Origin: Streptomyces celluloflavus
GTDB taxonomy: Bacteria; Actinomycetota; Actinomycetes; Streptomycetales; Streptomycetaceae
Reading direction: 5' to 3'
NCBI GenBank assembly: GCA_000720995.1
Contig: JOEL01000003.1
Location: forward strand, 62,001-126,000
Length of the DNA stretch: 64,000 bases
A program made the translations under genes and the position numbers. Position 1 is the first letter of the stretch, and the number at the start of each line of letters is the position of its first letter. The notes beneath the pieces were generated by a model. It had not been told where the DNA came from. It did no database searches and saw only the letters and a program-made list of their open reading frames with translations. Shown here piece by piece: positions 43,338 through 52,471 of the stretch.

Positions 43338-44108
43338 ATGAGCACACCGCTCCCCGGTTTCGAGGACTTCGGGGGACCCGTGGGTTCAGCACCCGCCGGA
43401 GAGGCCCTCGGCGAAAGTTCCGGCGCTGGCTCCGGCGGCCGTGGTGCCCCGGCGGCCGTCGGCCACGCCCCGGGCCGTCGGCAGCTGGCGCCCGGCGCCG
43501 TCCACGTCCCCGGTTGGCTGACCCTGGCGCAGCAGCGCGAACTCGTCGCCGCCTGCCGCGGCTGGGCGCGCGGTCCGGTCCCGATCCGGCACACCAGACT
43601 CCCCCGCGGCGGCACGATGTCCGTCCAGACGGTGTGCATCGGCTGGCACTGGCAGCCGTACGCGTACACCCGCACCGCCGACGATGTGAACGGCGCCCGG
43701 GTCGCCGCGTTCCCGGAGTGGATGGTCGGGCTGGGCCGCCGCGCGGTGGCCGAGGCGTACGAGGACCCGGCGGCGGGTGACGGCTACACACCGGACACCG
43801 CGCTGATCAATTTCTACGACGGCCAGGCCAGGCTCGGTATGCACCAGGACAAGGAGGAGCGGTCCGACGCACCGGTGGTCTCCCTGAGCATCGGCGACAC
43901 CTGTGTCTTCCGGTTCGGCAACACGCAGACGCGTACCAAGCCGTACACCGACGTCGAGCTGGCCTCCGGTGACCTGTTCGTCTTCGGCGGGCCGTCCCGG
44001 TTCGCCTACCACGGGGTGCCCAAGGTCCGGCCGGGCAGCGGCGACCCCGCGTGCGGTATGGCCGGCGGCCGTCTCAACATCACGATGCGGGTCACCGGGC
44101 TGGGCTGA
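43338..44108 (+). CDS. alkB: AlkB-like Fe(II)/2-oxoglutarate dioxygenase
   Basis: A 256-residue dioxygenase that probably repairs alkylated DNA bases. The metal ligands are His and Asp of GMHQDKEERSDAP (HxD) and the distal His of RFAYHGVPK. The 2-oxoglutarate-binding RLNITMRVTG (RxNxTxR) ends the domain. NFYDGQARLGMHQD is the AlkB hallmark. The first 45 residues are a Gly/Ala-rich extension not seen in E. coli AlkB. The start is ATG 43338. Confidence 0.92.
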   Translation: MSTPLPGFEDFGGPVGSAPAGEALGESSGAGSGGRGAPAAVGHAPGRRQLAPGAVHVPGWLTLAQQRELVAACRGWARGPVPIRHTRLPRGGTMSVQTVCIGWHWQPYAYTRTADDVNGARVAAFPEWMVGLGRRAVAEAYEDPAAGDGYTPDTALINFYDGQARLGMHQDKEERSDAPVVSLSIGDTCVFRFGNTQTRTKPYTDVELASGDLFVFGGPSRFAYHGVPKVRPGSGDPACGMAGGRLNITMRVTGLG

Positions 44109-44195
44109 ACCACGCCCGCCGCCGCCCACGGGTGCGACCGCCCCGCATCCGAGCCCGGCGCCCCGCATCCGGCCGCCGGGAGGGAGACTGGAGGC

Positions 44196-44420
44196 ATGTG
44201 CCGCAGTATCAAGACCCTCCGTCCGCCCGTCACGCCCGAGGTCACCGAGGAGGACATCCGGGCCGCGGCCGTGCAGTACGTGCGCAAGGTCTCCGGATTC
44301 CGGGCGCCGGCCGCCCACAACCGCGAGGTGTTCGACCGCGCCGTGGAGAGCGTGGCGGCCGCGACGCGGGAACTCCTCGACGGCCTGCGCGTCCGCGGCT
44401 CCACCGCCTCCCGCCCCTGA
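44196..44420 (+). CDS. DUF2277-family small protein
   Basis: A 74-residue protein starting MCRSIKTLRPPVTPEVTEED, the invariant N-terminus of DUF2277, followed by AAAVQYVRKVSGFRAPAAHN. The function is unknown; the conserved MCR(S/N)I start with Cys suggests a metal or redox role. GGAGGC lies directly before the ATG. Confidence 0.9.
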   Translation: MCRSIKTLRPPVTPEVTEEDIRAAAVQYVRKVSGFRAPAAHNREVFDRAVESVAAATRELLDGLRVRGSTASRP

Positions 44421-44443
44421 CCCGCGCGCCCGGCCCCCACGGG

Positions 44444-45385
44444 TCACCGGTCGAGCAGCGCCTGCACCGGCAGGTGATCGCTCGGAAACCGGCCGTGCTC
44501 GGCGAACGTGTTGATGGTGGCGCGCCGGGTCCGCACCCCCGGTGAGGTCAGGATCCAGTCGACCCGGTCGCCGTCCGGTACCAGGGGCCGGTAGCCGTGA
44601 AAGGTGCCGTACTGCGCGCTGCGCCGCGCGGCCGTGTCCCAGCTGTCCACGAGGGTCCCGCCGCCGAGCATCGCGTCGTAGACGGGGTTGCGGTGCGCCG
44701 CGACATTGAAGTCCCCCGTGACGATCCGGGGCAGTGCGGGATCCAGGGCGGCGAGCCGTTCGGTGATCAGCGCGGCGGACCGCTCGCGCGCGTACTGGTG
44801 GGCGTGGTCGAGGTGGGTGTTCAGGGCGTAGAACTCGCCGCCCGCGTGCAGGTCCCGGAAGCGGACCCAGGTCACCATCCGTACGACGGTGTTTCCCCAG
44901 GTGGCCGAGCCGATCAGGAGTGGCGTGGCGGAGAGCCAGAAGTGGTCGTACTCGACCGGTACGAGTCGGTGTACGTCATAGAAGACCGCCACGAACTCGT
45001 CCCGGCTCCCGCCACCCCGTCCCGTCCCCACCCAGTCGTACCGGGGGCCGAGATCCGCCGCGATATCGCGCAGTTGCCCGTACAGCCCCTCCTGCGTCCC
45101 GAGCAGGTGCGGGGCCTCGCGGCGCAGCAGTGCCCGCATCACGGGGCGGCGCTCGGCCCAGGAGTGCGGCGGGGTGTCCGACGCATACCGCAGGTTGAAG
45201 GTCATCACCCGGAGCCCCGGCCCGCGGTCGGCGGCGGACGCGGGCCCGGCTCCATACGCCGCCACCGGCGCGGCCACCGCCGTGGCGGCCGCCGCCCGTA
45301 GCGCGGAGCGGCGGCTGACCGGCGCCGCCGCGGGAGCGGGGTTGGGTGGATCTTCCGGTGCGGCAGCGAGGACGGGAGCGATCAC
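44444..45385 (-). CDS. Secreted endonuclease/exonuclease/phosphatase-family protein
   Basis: A 313-residue EEP-superfamily hydrolase exported by the Tat pathway (SRRSALRAAAATAVAAPVAA). The catalytic motifs are MTFNLRYASD, LLGTQEGLYGQL (metal-binding Glu), NTHLDHAHQYARE, IVTGDFNVAAHR (TGDFN) and FPSDHLPVQAL (SDH). The order and length fit the exonuclease III-like phosphodiesterases of unknown substrate found in secreted form in Streptomyces. The start is GTG 45385 with a GGAG upstream. Confidence 0.88.
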   Translation of the reverse strand: MIAPVLAAAPEDPPNPAPAAAPVSRRSALRAAAATAVAAPVAAYGAGPASAADRGPGLRVMTFNLRYASDTPPHSWAERRPVMRALLRREAPHLLGTQEGLYGQLRDIAADLGPRYDWVGTGRGGGSRDEFVAVFYDVHRLVPVEYDHFWLSATPLLIGSATWGNTVVRMVTWVRFRDLHAGGEFYALNTHLDHAHQYARERSAALITERLAALDPALPRIVTGDFNVAAHRNPVYDAMLGGGTLVDSWDTAARRSAQYGTFHGYRPLVPDGDRVDWILTSPGVRTRRATINTFAEHGRFPSDHLPVQALLDR

Positions 45386-45526
45386 GGCGACTCCAGGGAT
45401 CCGGTACCCGGCGGGCCCCGGCGAAGGCCGGCGCCCGTCACCCCAGCGTCCCGGATACCGCGCCGCGCCGGAAGTGGCCGCCGGGCGAAGCCGATCGGAA
45501 CAGTCGGCCGGCCTCTCCCCTGCTGC

Positions 45527-46144
45527 TCACCGGCCGCCGTCAGGGCCCTGCCAGTCCGCGTACCGGATGCGTGCCATCTCCCGGACCTCGCCGAGCGTGC
45601 CCCACTCGTTCTTGCCGAGCCGCGACAGGGGCCGCAGCCGGGTGATCGCGGGGTGGCCGTCCACCAGCACGTCCTGCGCTACGGCCGCGTGCACCACCCG
45701 TCCGAACACGATCGTCGAGTCACCGATCCCGAGCGTGCTGTACGCCTCGCACTCCAGCACCACGGGCGAGGCCGCGACCCGCGGCGGCTCGACCCGCAGG
45801 CTCGGTTCGGCGGTGATCGCGGCCGCCTCGAACTCGCTCGTCCCGTGCGGGAAATCGACGGCGGAGTCGTTGATCTGCTCGAACATCCCCTCCGGCGCGA
45901 GGTTCACCACGAACTCCCCGGTGGCCTCGATGTTCCGCAACGAATCCTTGCGGCCGACAGAGGTGAACTGCACCACCGGCGGCGCCACGCTGGCGATGGT
46001 GAAGAACGAGTGCGGAGCCAGGTTCGCGACGCCGTCCGGGCCGATGGTCGACACCCAGGCGATGGGGCGCGGCACGACCACCGCGGTCAACAGCCGGTAG
46101 AACTCGTTACGGGGCAGAGCGGCGGGGTCGAAGTCGGTACGCAT
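45527..46144 (-). CDS. Flavin reductase-like (FMN-binding) protein
   Basis: A 205-residue flavin-binding split-barrel protein. VVVPRPIAWVSTIGPDGVAN and APHSFFTIASVAPPVVQFTS are diagnostic of the flavin reductase/DIM6 domain. DSLRNIEATGEFVVNLA completes the FMN site. It may supply reduced flavin or act on its own on a small ester or quinone. It lies 138 bp downstream of an FAD monooxygenase gene on the same strand, which may be its partner. ATG 46144 is preferred over upstream codons. Confidence 0.87.
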   Translation of the reverse strand: MRTDFDPAALPRNEFYRLLTAVVVPRPIAWVSTIGPDGVANLAPHSFFTIASVAPPVVQFTSVGRKDSLRNIEATGEFVVNLAPEGMFEQINDSAVDFPHGTSEFEAAAITAEPSLRVEPPRVAASPVVLECEAYSTLGIGDSTIVFGRVVHAAVAQDVLVDGHPAITRLRPLSRLGKNEWGTLGEVREMARIRYADWQGPDGGR

Positions 46145-46282
46145 GATGACGAGTATCCCGGAGGGCGGCCCCGGACCCCAGGGTGATCCACGGCGCTGCC
46201 CGGCGAGAACACCGCGCGCCGACACCTCTCCGCCGCCCGTGGGGACGACCCGGGGCGACCCACCTGCCGCGTCCCGCGCAGG

Positions 46283-47494
46283 TCACCCGCCGTTCCGTGA
46301 CGCCATGGCGTGGTCGGGCAGGTCGAGCGCTTCCGCGGGCGGGCTGAACAGTGCTCCCGCGCCGCCTACGAGCCGGTTGGCCAGGGGGCTGGCGGCCGCC
46401 CGTAGTCCGGCCCAGACCAGCGAGCGCTGCAGTCGGGTGCGGGGGTAGAACATGTAGGGGAACCCGGGCCGGAGTTGCTGGGCCCGCTCGGCGAACGGGC
46501 GCATGACCGCCTCGTAACGGGCGAACGCGGCCTGCGGATCGGTGTGGCGGGTGAGCTCGCCCGCCAGAACGTAGGCGCCGGTGACGGCCAGGGTCGTCCC
46601 CATACCGCTGACCGGCGAGGCGCAGTAGGCGGTGTCCCCGAGCAGGGCGATCCGGCCGCTGCTCCAGCGCGGGAGCCGAGCCTGACCGAGCGATTCGAAG
46701 TACAGCGGGCTGTCGTCGAGGGCGTCGAGGATCCGGGGGGTTTCCCAGCCGATGTCGGCGAAGGTCGCGCGCAAAATCGTGACGATGTCCGCGCGGTCGA
46801 GGCGGTCGAGTCCGCGCGTGGCGCTGTGCATGTTCAGCGAAGCCCGAATGGTCCCGACGTCGTCCGGCCGCAGGGTCACCCCACGGCCGCGGTCGGCGAT
46901 CAGCCACCGCCACCGGTTGTCGTCGGCGTCGGTGCGCGGGATCGTGAAGTAGGCGCTGTAGAGGCCTAGTTCGCGCAGGCGCACGTCCCGTATCACCAGC
47001 GAGCGGGTGCGCGAACGGAGCCCCTCGGCGATGACCACCGCGTCGAACCGGCGGGCCGGCCCGTGGCGGAACTCGACGTCCACACCGTGCCCGTCGTCGT
47101 GCAGCGCGGTGATCTGGTCACCGAAGACGTATGCGGCGTCGGCGGACGAGTGGTCGTGGAGGATGCGCGAGAGTCGCCCGCGCAGGATCTCCAGTTCGGC
47201 GGTGCCGCCCGAGGTGTCGTCGATGCCGGCGGCGATACGCGCGACCGGCCTGCCCCGCTCGTCGACGAAGTCCAGGCCGGTCTCGTGGGTGTGCGCGGCG
47301 CGGACGACGTCTTCGAGACCCATCCGGCGGAGCACTTCGCGGCCGGTACCGCGGATGTCGATGTTCTGGCCCTCGTCGCGCAGCTGGTCGAAGCGTTCGA
47401 TGACGGTGACGTCCCAGCCGGCGGCGCCGAGCCAGGAGGCGAGGGTCGGTCCCGCGATGCTGGCGCCGGAGATGAGGATGCTCGGAGTGCTCAT
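46283..47494 (-). CDS. FAD-dependent monooxygenase (TetX/PHBH-like)
   Basis: A 403-residue class A flavoprotein monooxygenase. The dinucleotide fold is ILISGASIAGPTLASWL (GxGxxG variant), the DG motif region is VVIAEGLRSRTRS, and the second FAD motif is RIALLGDTAYCASPVSGMGT (GD...P). The pattern resembles TetX-type aromatic or tetracycline hydroxylases. It could modify an aromatic metabolite or inactivate an antibiotic; the substrate is unknown. Confidence 0.88.
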   Translation of the reverse strand: MSTPSILISGASIAGPTLASWLGAAGWDVTVIERFDQLRDEGQNIDIRGTGREVLRRMGLEDVVRAAHTHETGLDFVDERGRPVARIAAGIDDTSGGTAELEILRGRLSRILHDHSSADAAYVFGDQITALHDDGHGVDVEFRHGPARRFDAVVIAEGLRSRTRSLVIRDVRLRELGLYSAYFTIPRTDADDNRWRWLIADRGRGVTLRPDDVGTIRASLNMHSATRGLDRLDRADIVTILRATFADIGWETPRILDALDDSPLYFESLGQARLPRWSSGRIALLGDTAYCASPVSGMGTTLAVTGAYVLAGELTRHTDPQAAFARYEAVMRPFAERAQQLRPGFPYMFYPRTRLQRSLVWAGLRAAASPLANRLVGGAGALFSPPAEALDLPDHAMASRNGG

Positions 47495-47748
47495 GGTGGC
47501 GGACCTTCCTGTCCTGGTCACGGGCGCGAAGCCCGGTGGCGTCGCGCGCTCATACCTCCCCCGCGGGTCGCCCGGGGCGGCAGCGGTGGGCGGCCGCTCC
47601 GCCCGGCCACGGACCGCACCGGCCGCTCGGCGCGCCGGGCGGCCCCGATCCGCCGGCGAAGACGGGGCGGCGTCCCGGTTCGCCGCCCCCATACCGCCCG
47701 GTGCCCCCCCGGATCCGCAGAAGTGCGGGTCCGGCGGGGGTGTCGACA

Positions 47749-48813
47749 TCACACGCCCGCTCTCGGTGGAATGTAGGCCAGTCCGTGAGCGCCTTGATTG
47801 TGCGTGTTCTTCGAGAACTCCCCGCCTGGGTCGCCGAGGTCCACTTCGAGAGTGGTGACCGGGGTGTGGGCGTCGAGGTCCACCACGGTGACGGTGCCGG
47901 CGATGAGGTGGGAAACGAACGCGAGGTGCCCTTCGACGGCGGAGATGATGTTGATGGGGGTAATGCCCACGTTCAACTCGCCGAGGTACCGGTAGGTTTC
48001 GGCGTCGAGGATCGACAGGATGCCCTCCGCGAACGGATTCGCGCGGGAGCCCGACAGCGGCCAGCAGCCCACCAGGAGTTTGCCCGTGCCGGTGACGTGC
48101 GCCGGGCCCGGTGTCGCGGGCAGCGCGATCGTGGCCAGGGTGGTGAGGGTCGTGGTGTCGATCACCTTGACGGCGTGTGGTGCGGTGGGGTCGGGCGGAG
48201 ACAGAGCGGTCGGCGTGGCGATGTAGAGCCGGTCGCCCCTGGGAGACAGTGCGAGGCCCTCGCTGCCGGGGACCGGGATACGTCGCACGGGAGTCCGGCC
48301 CGTCAGGTCGATCCTCGACGCGAAGAGCGCGCTCTTGTTGGTGGTGTAGGCGGCCGTGCCGTCGGGTGCCAGCACCGCCCAGTGCGGCACCGGCGCGTCG
48401 GCGGAGTACCGGGCCACCACTTCGTTGGTTCGCAGGTCGATGGCGACCAGTCCACCCGGACGGGCCGGCCCCTCCTCGACGCTCACGTAGAGCAGGTCTG
48501 CCGCGGCATCAAGGGCGAGGGCGTGCGGACCGTGTTCCGGAGCGAGGTCGATCACCTCGACGACCTGGTGGGTGTCGACATCGATCACGCTGACCTCATG
48601 GCCCTTTTCGTCATGCGCGGCGAAGTGGCCCGATCGGTAGGTATGGCTCGCGTAGAGGCGCCGCCGCACGGGGTCGAAGCAGAGTTCGTGCCCCTCGGGC
48701 AGTACGGGCACGATGTCGCTGCGGCGGCCGGAGGCCAGATCGAAGAAACTCAGCGTGTGGCCGCTCTGGCTCAGCACCGCCAGCTCGGCGCCGGTGGGAA
48801 ACGAGGTGCTCAA
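47749..48813 (-). CDS. YncE-type beta-propeller protein
   Basis: A 354-residue seven-bladed propeller protein. Blades repeat the pattern VIDVDTHQVVEVIDL, GLVAIDLRTNEVVARY, VKVIDTTTLTTLATIAL and VTVVDLDAHTPVTTLEV. The family includes YncE and PQQ-quinoprotein-like surface layer proteins. There is no signal peptide, so it is cytoplasmic, which is unusual for YncE. Function is unknown. Confidence 0.8.
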   Translation of the reverse strand: MSTSFPTGAELAVLSQSGHTLSFFDLASGRRSDIVPVLPEGHELCFDPVRRRLYASHTYRSGHFAAHDEKGHEVSVIDVDTHQVVEVIDLAPEHGPHALALDAAADLLYVSVEEGPARPGGLVAIDLRTNEVVARYSADAPVPHWAVLAPDGTAAYTTNKSALFASRIDLTGRTPVRRIPVPGSEGLALSPRGDRLYIATPTALSPPDPTAPHAVKVIDTTTLTTLATIALPATPGPAHVTGTGKLLVGCWPLSGSRANPFAEGILSILDAETYRYLGELNVGITPINIISAVEGHLAFVSHLIAGTVTVVDLDAHTPVTTLEVDLGDPGGEFSKNTHNQGAHGLAYIPPRAGV

Positions 48814-49116
48814 GACTCCCCCATCAAGAGTTGGGACAGATCACGGGCCTCTCCGGCCGTACCACGTGATCACGCACTACGTGGCCTGGCCATCCATATC
48901 AACATACGTCAAGGCTCTTTGCTGGTGAGGGATTTCGCGCCATGGATGATGTTGCCGCCGGCCTGCTCGGAGTCCTCGACGTGTGGTGATCGACCAGCGG
49001 CGTGACTTGGCAGCTGGCCGGACGAACACCTCGCCGCCGGTGGCAGCGGCGAGCCGTAGCCTCGCGAGGCTGCGGGGACCACGGGCGATGCCTGCCGGTT
49101 CGCGGGGGCGGGGTCA
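48814..49116. other. Gene-free stretch upstream of the propeller gene
   Basis: About 300 bp. The AT-richer part, 48,880-48,920, probably contains the promoter of the propeller gene. The remainder may be decayed sequence preceding the oxidoreductase fragment. Confidence 0.4.
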
Positions 49117-49284
49117 GGCGGCCACCTCGGCCTTCTCCGGCACCCCCGACCACATCCGGGACCGCATCCGGGACCGACTCAGCGCCTACGCACGGGGCGG
49201 ATCACCGAGATCGTCTACCAGCCCACCCGCCCCGACATCCCCGGCGAACTCGAACGCTGCATCGCCATCGCCCGTGACGTATAG
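49117..49284 (+). pseudogene. C-terminal remnant of an LLM-class flavin oxidoreductase
   Basis: Two short pieces in adjacent frames match the C-terminus of F420/FMN-dependent luciferase-like oxidoreductases. FSGTPDHIRDRIRDRLSAYA is in one frame and GRITEIVYQPTRPDIPGELE, ending in ARDV and a stop, is in the next. A one-base shift near 49,195 separates them, and the rest of the roughly 300-residue enzyme is absent. Confidence 0.55.
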
Positions 49285-49489
49285 CGGGCTTGTCGGTCGT
49301 TGCGGGGCAGGGACCGAATCGCACCTGCGGTGATTTTGCGGCCGCAGCGGACGCCGCTCCGGACGCACTGCCCGCAGCGGCCCCGCACCCCTCCCGCCAC
49401 CGCTGTTGGGCGGACAGCCCCGCGGCAGCCCCCTCAACCCGTCGGGCCGGCCGGATCCGAGGCGGTTTCGTCCCGTCTCTCGACGGTTC

Positions 49490-49894
49490 TCATATGACGC
49501 TGTCGGTTCGCAACGGGCCGGCGGTGATGTGCAGGGTCCTGATACGCGCGGGCTCCGCGCCGTCGAGACGATAGATGTGCATGAACGGGGCGCGCACGAC
49601 AGCGTCGGGGGCGGTCTTCTTCGCCATGGTGGCTTCCCCGCGCAGGATGTGGACGCCTTGGGCTGCGGTCCAGTACTCGACGACTTCGTGGGTGATGTCG
49701 AGGGGTTCGTCGATCTTCACGAAGAATGCCTTGATGGCCTCGACGCCGACCACGTGCGCGGTGCCGAAGTACATCTCGGTCTCGTCGGTCATGCGGGCGA
49801 ATCCCTCGCCGAAGGCGAGCGTGTCGATCTCGTGCATGATCTGGAGCACCCAAGTGGGCGGTGCGGCGCTGGTCGCGGTGGGGGTCGGTGTCAT
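49490..49894 (-). CDS. SnoaL/NTF2-like protein
   Basis: A 134-residue NTF2-fold protein. EIDTLAFGEGFARMTDETEM is the N-terminal helix and strand, and ITHEVVEYWTAAQGVHILRG followed by FMHIYRLDGAEPARIRTLHI forms the curved sheet. Such proteins act as isomerases, cyclases or ligand carriers. It lies 14 bp downstream of the truncated hydrolase and is probably cotranscribed from the hxlR region. Confidence 0.8.
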   Translation of the reverse strand: MTPTPTATSAAPPTWVLQIMHEIDTLAFGEGFARMTDETEMYFGTAHVVGVEAIKAFFVKIDEPLDITHEVVEYWTAAQGVHILRGEATMAKKTAPDAVVRAPFMHIYRLDGAEPARIRTLHITAGPLRTDSVI

Positions 49895-49908
49895 CGCTCC
49901 GCTCTCTT

Positions 49909-50301
49909 TCAGGCTGCCACGGCGGACAGGCCGGCGAGGTAGGCGTCAACTTCGGCAGGGGCCTCGCCCGGGTCCTCGGGGGCGGCGAGGCGGCCGGTGC
50001 GCGGCAGCACCCGGAAGGTGATCCCTCTGGTGGCGTCGGCCATCTTCCGTACGGCGTGCGCGGGGAATTGACCGGCTTCCGCGCCCGCGATGACGAGGAC
50101 GGGAACGCCGGCGGGGACCATGCGGTGGGTGGGGACGAAGTGCTCATACTGGTACTGCCGCATGGCGCCGCCCGTTATCGGGCTCGGCTGGCAGACCATC
50201 GCGGGGCCGTCGACGCGACCTCCCGCCCGCACATTGATCAGTCCGAACGGTGTCGGGATCAGCTTCTCGGTGAGGCCGTCCAGCCACTTCGCTGCCGCCA
50301 T
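49909..50301 (-). pseudogene. Internally deleted alpha/beta hydrolase
   Basis: A 130-codon frame that joins the start of an alpha/beta hydrolase (LIPTPFGLINVRAGGRVDGP, then PSPITGGAMRQYQYEHFVPT) to a C-terminal part (MVPAGVPVLVIAGAEAGQFP). The nucleophile elbow and most of the core of a roughly 280-residue protein are missing. The reading frame is intact, so a short product may still be made, but it cannot be a normal hydrolase. It lies between hxlR and the NTF2-like gene. Confidence 0.6.
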
Positions 50302-50345
50302 GACCACTCCCCTCGGGGGCGGTTGACGGAAGACCTCCACCCATC

Positions 50346-50374
50346 GCTACTAGTAGCCTACCGCCACTAGTAGC
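50346..50374. promoter_or_regulatory. Tandem palindromes between the HxlR gene and its downstream gene
   Basis: A perfect 12-bp palindrome GCTACTAGTAGC (50346-50357) is followed 17 bp centre-to-centre by the near-copy GCCACTAGTAGC (50363-50374), directly upstream of the truncated hydrolase gene. The same ACTAGT core occurs in front of the HxlR gene. Two dimer sites of a winged-helix regulator would look like this. Confidence 0.6.
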
Positions 50375-50383
50375 AAATGTGTA

Positions 50384-50851
50384 CTACCTCTTCTCCATCT
50401 CGCTCTGCCGCTCAGCCAGCGGCTCCAGGGCGGAGGCGAGAATGGGCTGGTGGCAGCTGCTGCACGCGAGATAGGGCTCGGTCTCGTTCCCGCAGGTGGT
50501 GTGGAGGAGAGGTCGGGAATCGACCGCCGCACCGGCCGACCGGCTCTCCGCCCAGCGCGTGATCGCCACGACGGCGGGTACGACCAACTCCCGTGCCGCA
50601 TCGGTGAGCCGGTACTCGTACCACGGCTTGTCGGGCCGATAGGCCCGCTTCTCCAGCAGCCCCAGCTCGGTGAGGTCGTTCAACCGGGTCGTCAGCATGG
50701 TCGCCGAGATCCCCAGGGTGCGCTTGAGTTCGCCGAACCGCCGGACGCCGAAGAAGACCTCGCGCAGGATCTGGTAGTTCCAGCGCTCCGCGATCGCAGC
50801 GAGAAACGACTGGCCGTGCTGAAAGGTGATATGCGGGGTTCGTTCGGCCAT
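50384..50851 (-). CDS. HxlR-family transcriptional regulator
   Basis: A 155-residue winged-helix protein of the HxlR/MarR-like type. Typical segments are AIAERWNYQILREVFFGVRR, FGELKRTLGISATMLTTRLN and LGLLEKRAYRPDKPWYEYRL. The last 45 residues contain three Cys (TTCGNETEPYLACSSCHQPI), a possible redox or zinc sensor. Such a Cys-rich tail is not a standard part of the family. It may regulate itself and the downstream genes through ACTAGT sites. Confidence 0.9.
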   Translation of the reverse strand: MAERTPHITFQHGQSFLAAIAERWNYQILREVFFGVRRFGELKRTLGISATMLTTRLNDLTELGLLEKRAYRPDKPWYEYRLTDAARELVVPAVVAITRWAESRSAGAAVDSRPLLHTTCGNETEPYLACSSCHQPILASALEPLAERQSEMEKR

Positions 50852-50865
50852 GACCCGTCCTCCAG

Positions 50866-50892
50866 GTAGCAAACAAGTACTAGTTGGTGAAA
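50866..50892. promoter_or_regulatory. ACTAGT operator candidate in front of the HxlR gene
   Basis: GTACTAGTTGG, with its ACTAGT core at 50879-50884, lies about 30 bp upstream of the HxlR start codon. It shares the core and a nearby GTAGCAAA with the site at 50346-50374, which suggests autoregulation. Confidence 0.5.
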
Positions 50893-50931
50893 TGTATCTG
50901 CTGGGCCCGCCTTGGCCTCTGGTACGGGGCG

Positions 50932-50975
50932 GGTCGGTCGGTCGGTCGGTCGGTCGGTCGGTCGGTCGGTCGGTC
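50932..50975. repeat. Tetranucleotide tandem repeat (GGTC)11
   Basis: Eleven perfect copies of GGTC in the promoter-side region of the HxlR gene. It is the longest microsatellite in the window and is likely to vary between strains. Confidence 0.97.
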
Positions 50976-51065
50976 GCCAACGCCTCGTCCTCGTGGGCGG
51001 CAACGCGCAGGACTTCCCCGGTGACCCGGACGACAGGGCCAGGCGCGTCCGGCGACGCGGGGTCA

Positions 51066-51215
51066 CGCGACCCTCTGCCGCAGCGGCTGATCGAGCGACC
51101 GCGGGAGTCCGTGCTCGAAGGCGAGAGCACCGATCACCTCGGCTCCGACGAGCGCGACCCGGCGAGCCGGAACGGTGGCAACTCCCGCAACGGCAACCGT
51201 TCCGAGACCGTGCCG
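51066..51215 (+). pseudogene. Remnant of an IS256-family transposase
   Basis: The frame reads LPQRLIERPRESVLEGESTD and HLGSDERDPASRNGGNSRNG. The HLGxxxxDPxxRNxGNSRNG pattern is diagnostic of the N-terminal part of IS256-family (Mutator-like) transposases. Only about 50 of roughly 410 residues are left, with no terminal repeats found. The surrounding 50,976-51,640 has no other recognisable gene. Confidence 0.7.
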
Positions 51216-51640
51216 CCCGATGCCGACGCGGCTGAGACGGCCGCAGCCTCGACCAGGGCTCAGAGACCGGGGCTCAGATCACCGTCCGGTTCGCCCATTG
51301 CCGGACTGCCTGGACTCAGGCCGGACCTGAAGGCGGAGCCAGGAGACGAATTCGAGACATCCGAACGACTTGAGGCCACAATTGAAAATGACATCACCCA
51401 AGACGCAGGCAATCAGCTATCGGAAATTATTCCTGAACCACTCGAAAAGCCGACGGTTCATAGACGGCAGGAGATGAGCCATTCCGGACTTGGGCGTATC
51501 GTGGCCGGCGATGGGATCGGCCCACAGCCTCCGGAACGCGGGATTGACGGCCTCGCCCTACGGCCCCTGTCTGCTTCGCTGCGACTGAACAAATGTCGCG
51601 CGCCCCAACCGCTTCAGCCCTCCACGCGGAAGGATCAGCA

Positions 51641-52471
51641 ATGAGCACGGTCACCACCAGCGACGGCACAAGCATCTTCTACAAGGACTGGGGTCCGCGC
51701 GACGCCCAGCCGATCGTCTTCCACCATGGCTGGCCACTCAGTGCAGACGACTGGGACAACCAGATGTTGTTCTTCCTTGCGCATGGCTACCGGGTGATCG
51801 CCCACGATCGACGTGGCCACGGGCGCTCCACCCAGACCGCGACCGGTCATGAGATGGACACCTATGCCGCCGATGTGGCTGCGCTGACCGACGAGCTCGA
51901 TCTGCAAGGAGCCTTCCACATCGGGCATTCGACCGGCGGCGGTGAGGTCACGCGCTATGTGGCGCACGCCAAGCCCGGCCGTGTCGGGAAGGCGGTGCTC
52001 GTCAGCGCGGTGCCCCCGATCATGGTCAAGTCGGCCACCAATCCCGGTGGCCTGCCGATCGAAGCCTTCGATGAGATGCGCACGGCCCTCGCCGCCAATC
52101 GCTCGCAGTTCTACATCGACGTACCGACGGGTCCGTTCTACGGCTTCAACCGGCCCGGTGCGAAAGTCTTGCAGGGGCTGATCGACAACTGGTGGCGGCA
52201 GGGGATGAGGGGTGCGGCCAATGCCCACTACGAATGCATCAAGGCGTTCTCCGAGACCGACTTCAATGAGGACCTCAGAAAGATCGACGTACCGGTCCTC
52301 GTCGCCCACGGCACCGACGATCAGATCGTGCCGTATCCGGATTCGGCGCCATTGTCGGCCAAACTCCTGAAGCACAGCACCCTCAAGAGCTACGAGGGGC
52401 TTCCCCACGGCATGTTGTCGACCCATCCGGATATCCTCAATCCCGACATCCTGGCGTTTTTGAAGGCGTAG
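51641..52471 (+). CDS. Cofactor-free haloperoxidase/perhydrolase-type alpha/beta hydrolase
   Basis: A 276-residue protein of the non-heme chloroperoxidase group. It contains [31 protein letters not shown], the nucleophile elbow [15 protein letters not shown], the acid in [10 protein letters not shown] and the His in [11 protein letters not shown]. All triad residues are present and length is normal. Such enzymes make peracids and may brominate, but their natural role is often ester hydrolysis. AAGGATC precedes ATG 51641. GC content is a little lower than in neighbours, which suggests recent acquisition. Confidence 0.92.
   Translation: MSTVTTSDGTSIFYKDWGPRDAQPIVFHHGWPLSADDWDNQMLFFLAHGYRVIAHDRRGHGRSTQTATGHEMDTYAADVAALTDELDLQGAFHIGHSTGGGEVTRYVAHAKPGRVGKAVLVSAVPPIMVKSATNPGGLPIEAFDEMRTALAANRSQFYIDVPTGPFYGFNRPGAKVLQGLIDNWWRQGMRGAANAHYECIKAFSETDFNEDLRKIDVPVLVAHGTDDQIVPYPDSAPLSAKLLKHSTLKSYEGLPHGMLSTHPDILNPDILAFLKA

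Noticed and set aside
50826-51644. 272-codon plus-strand frame upstream of the haloperoxidase
   Set aside because: It reads through the GGTC repeat and an IS256 fragment; only the transposase-like part is meaningful.
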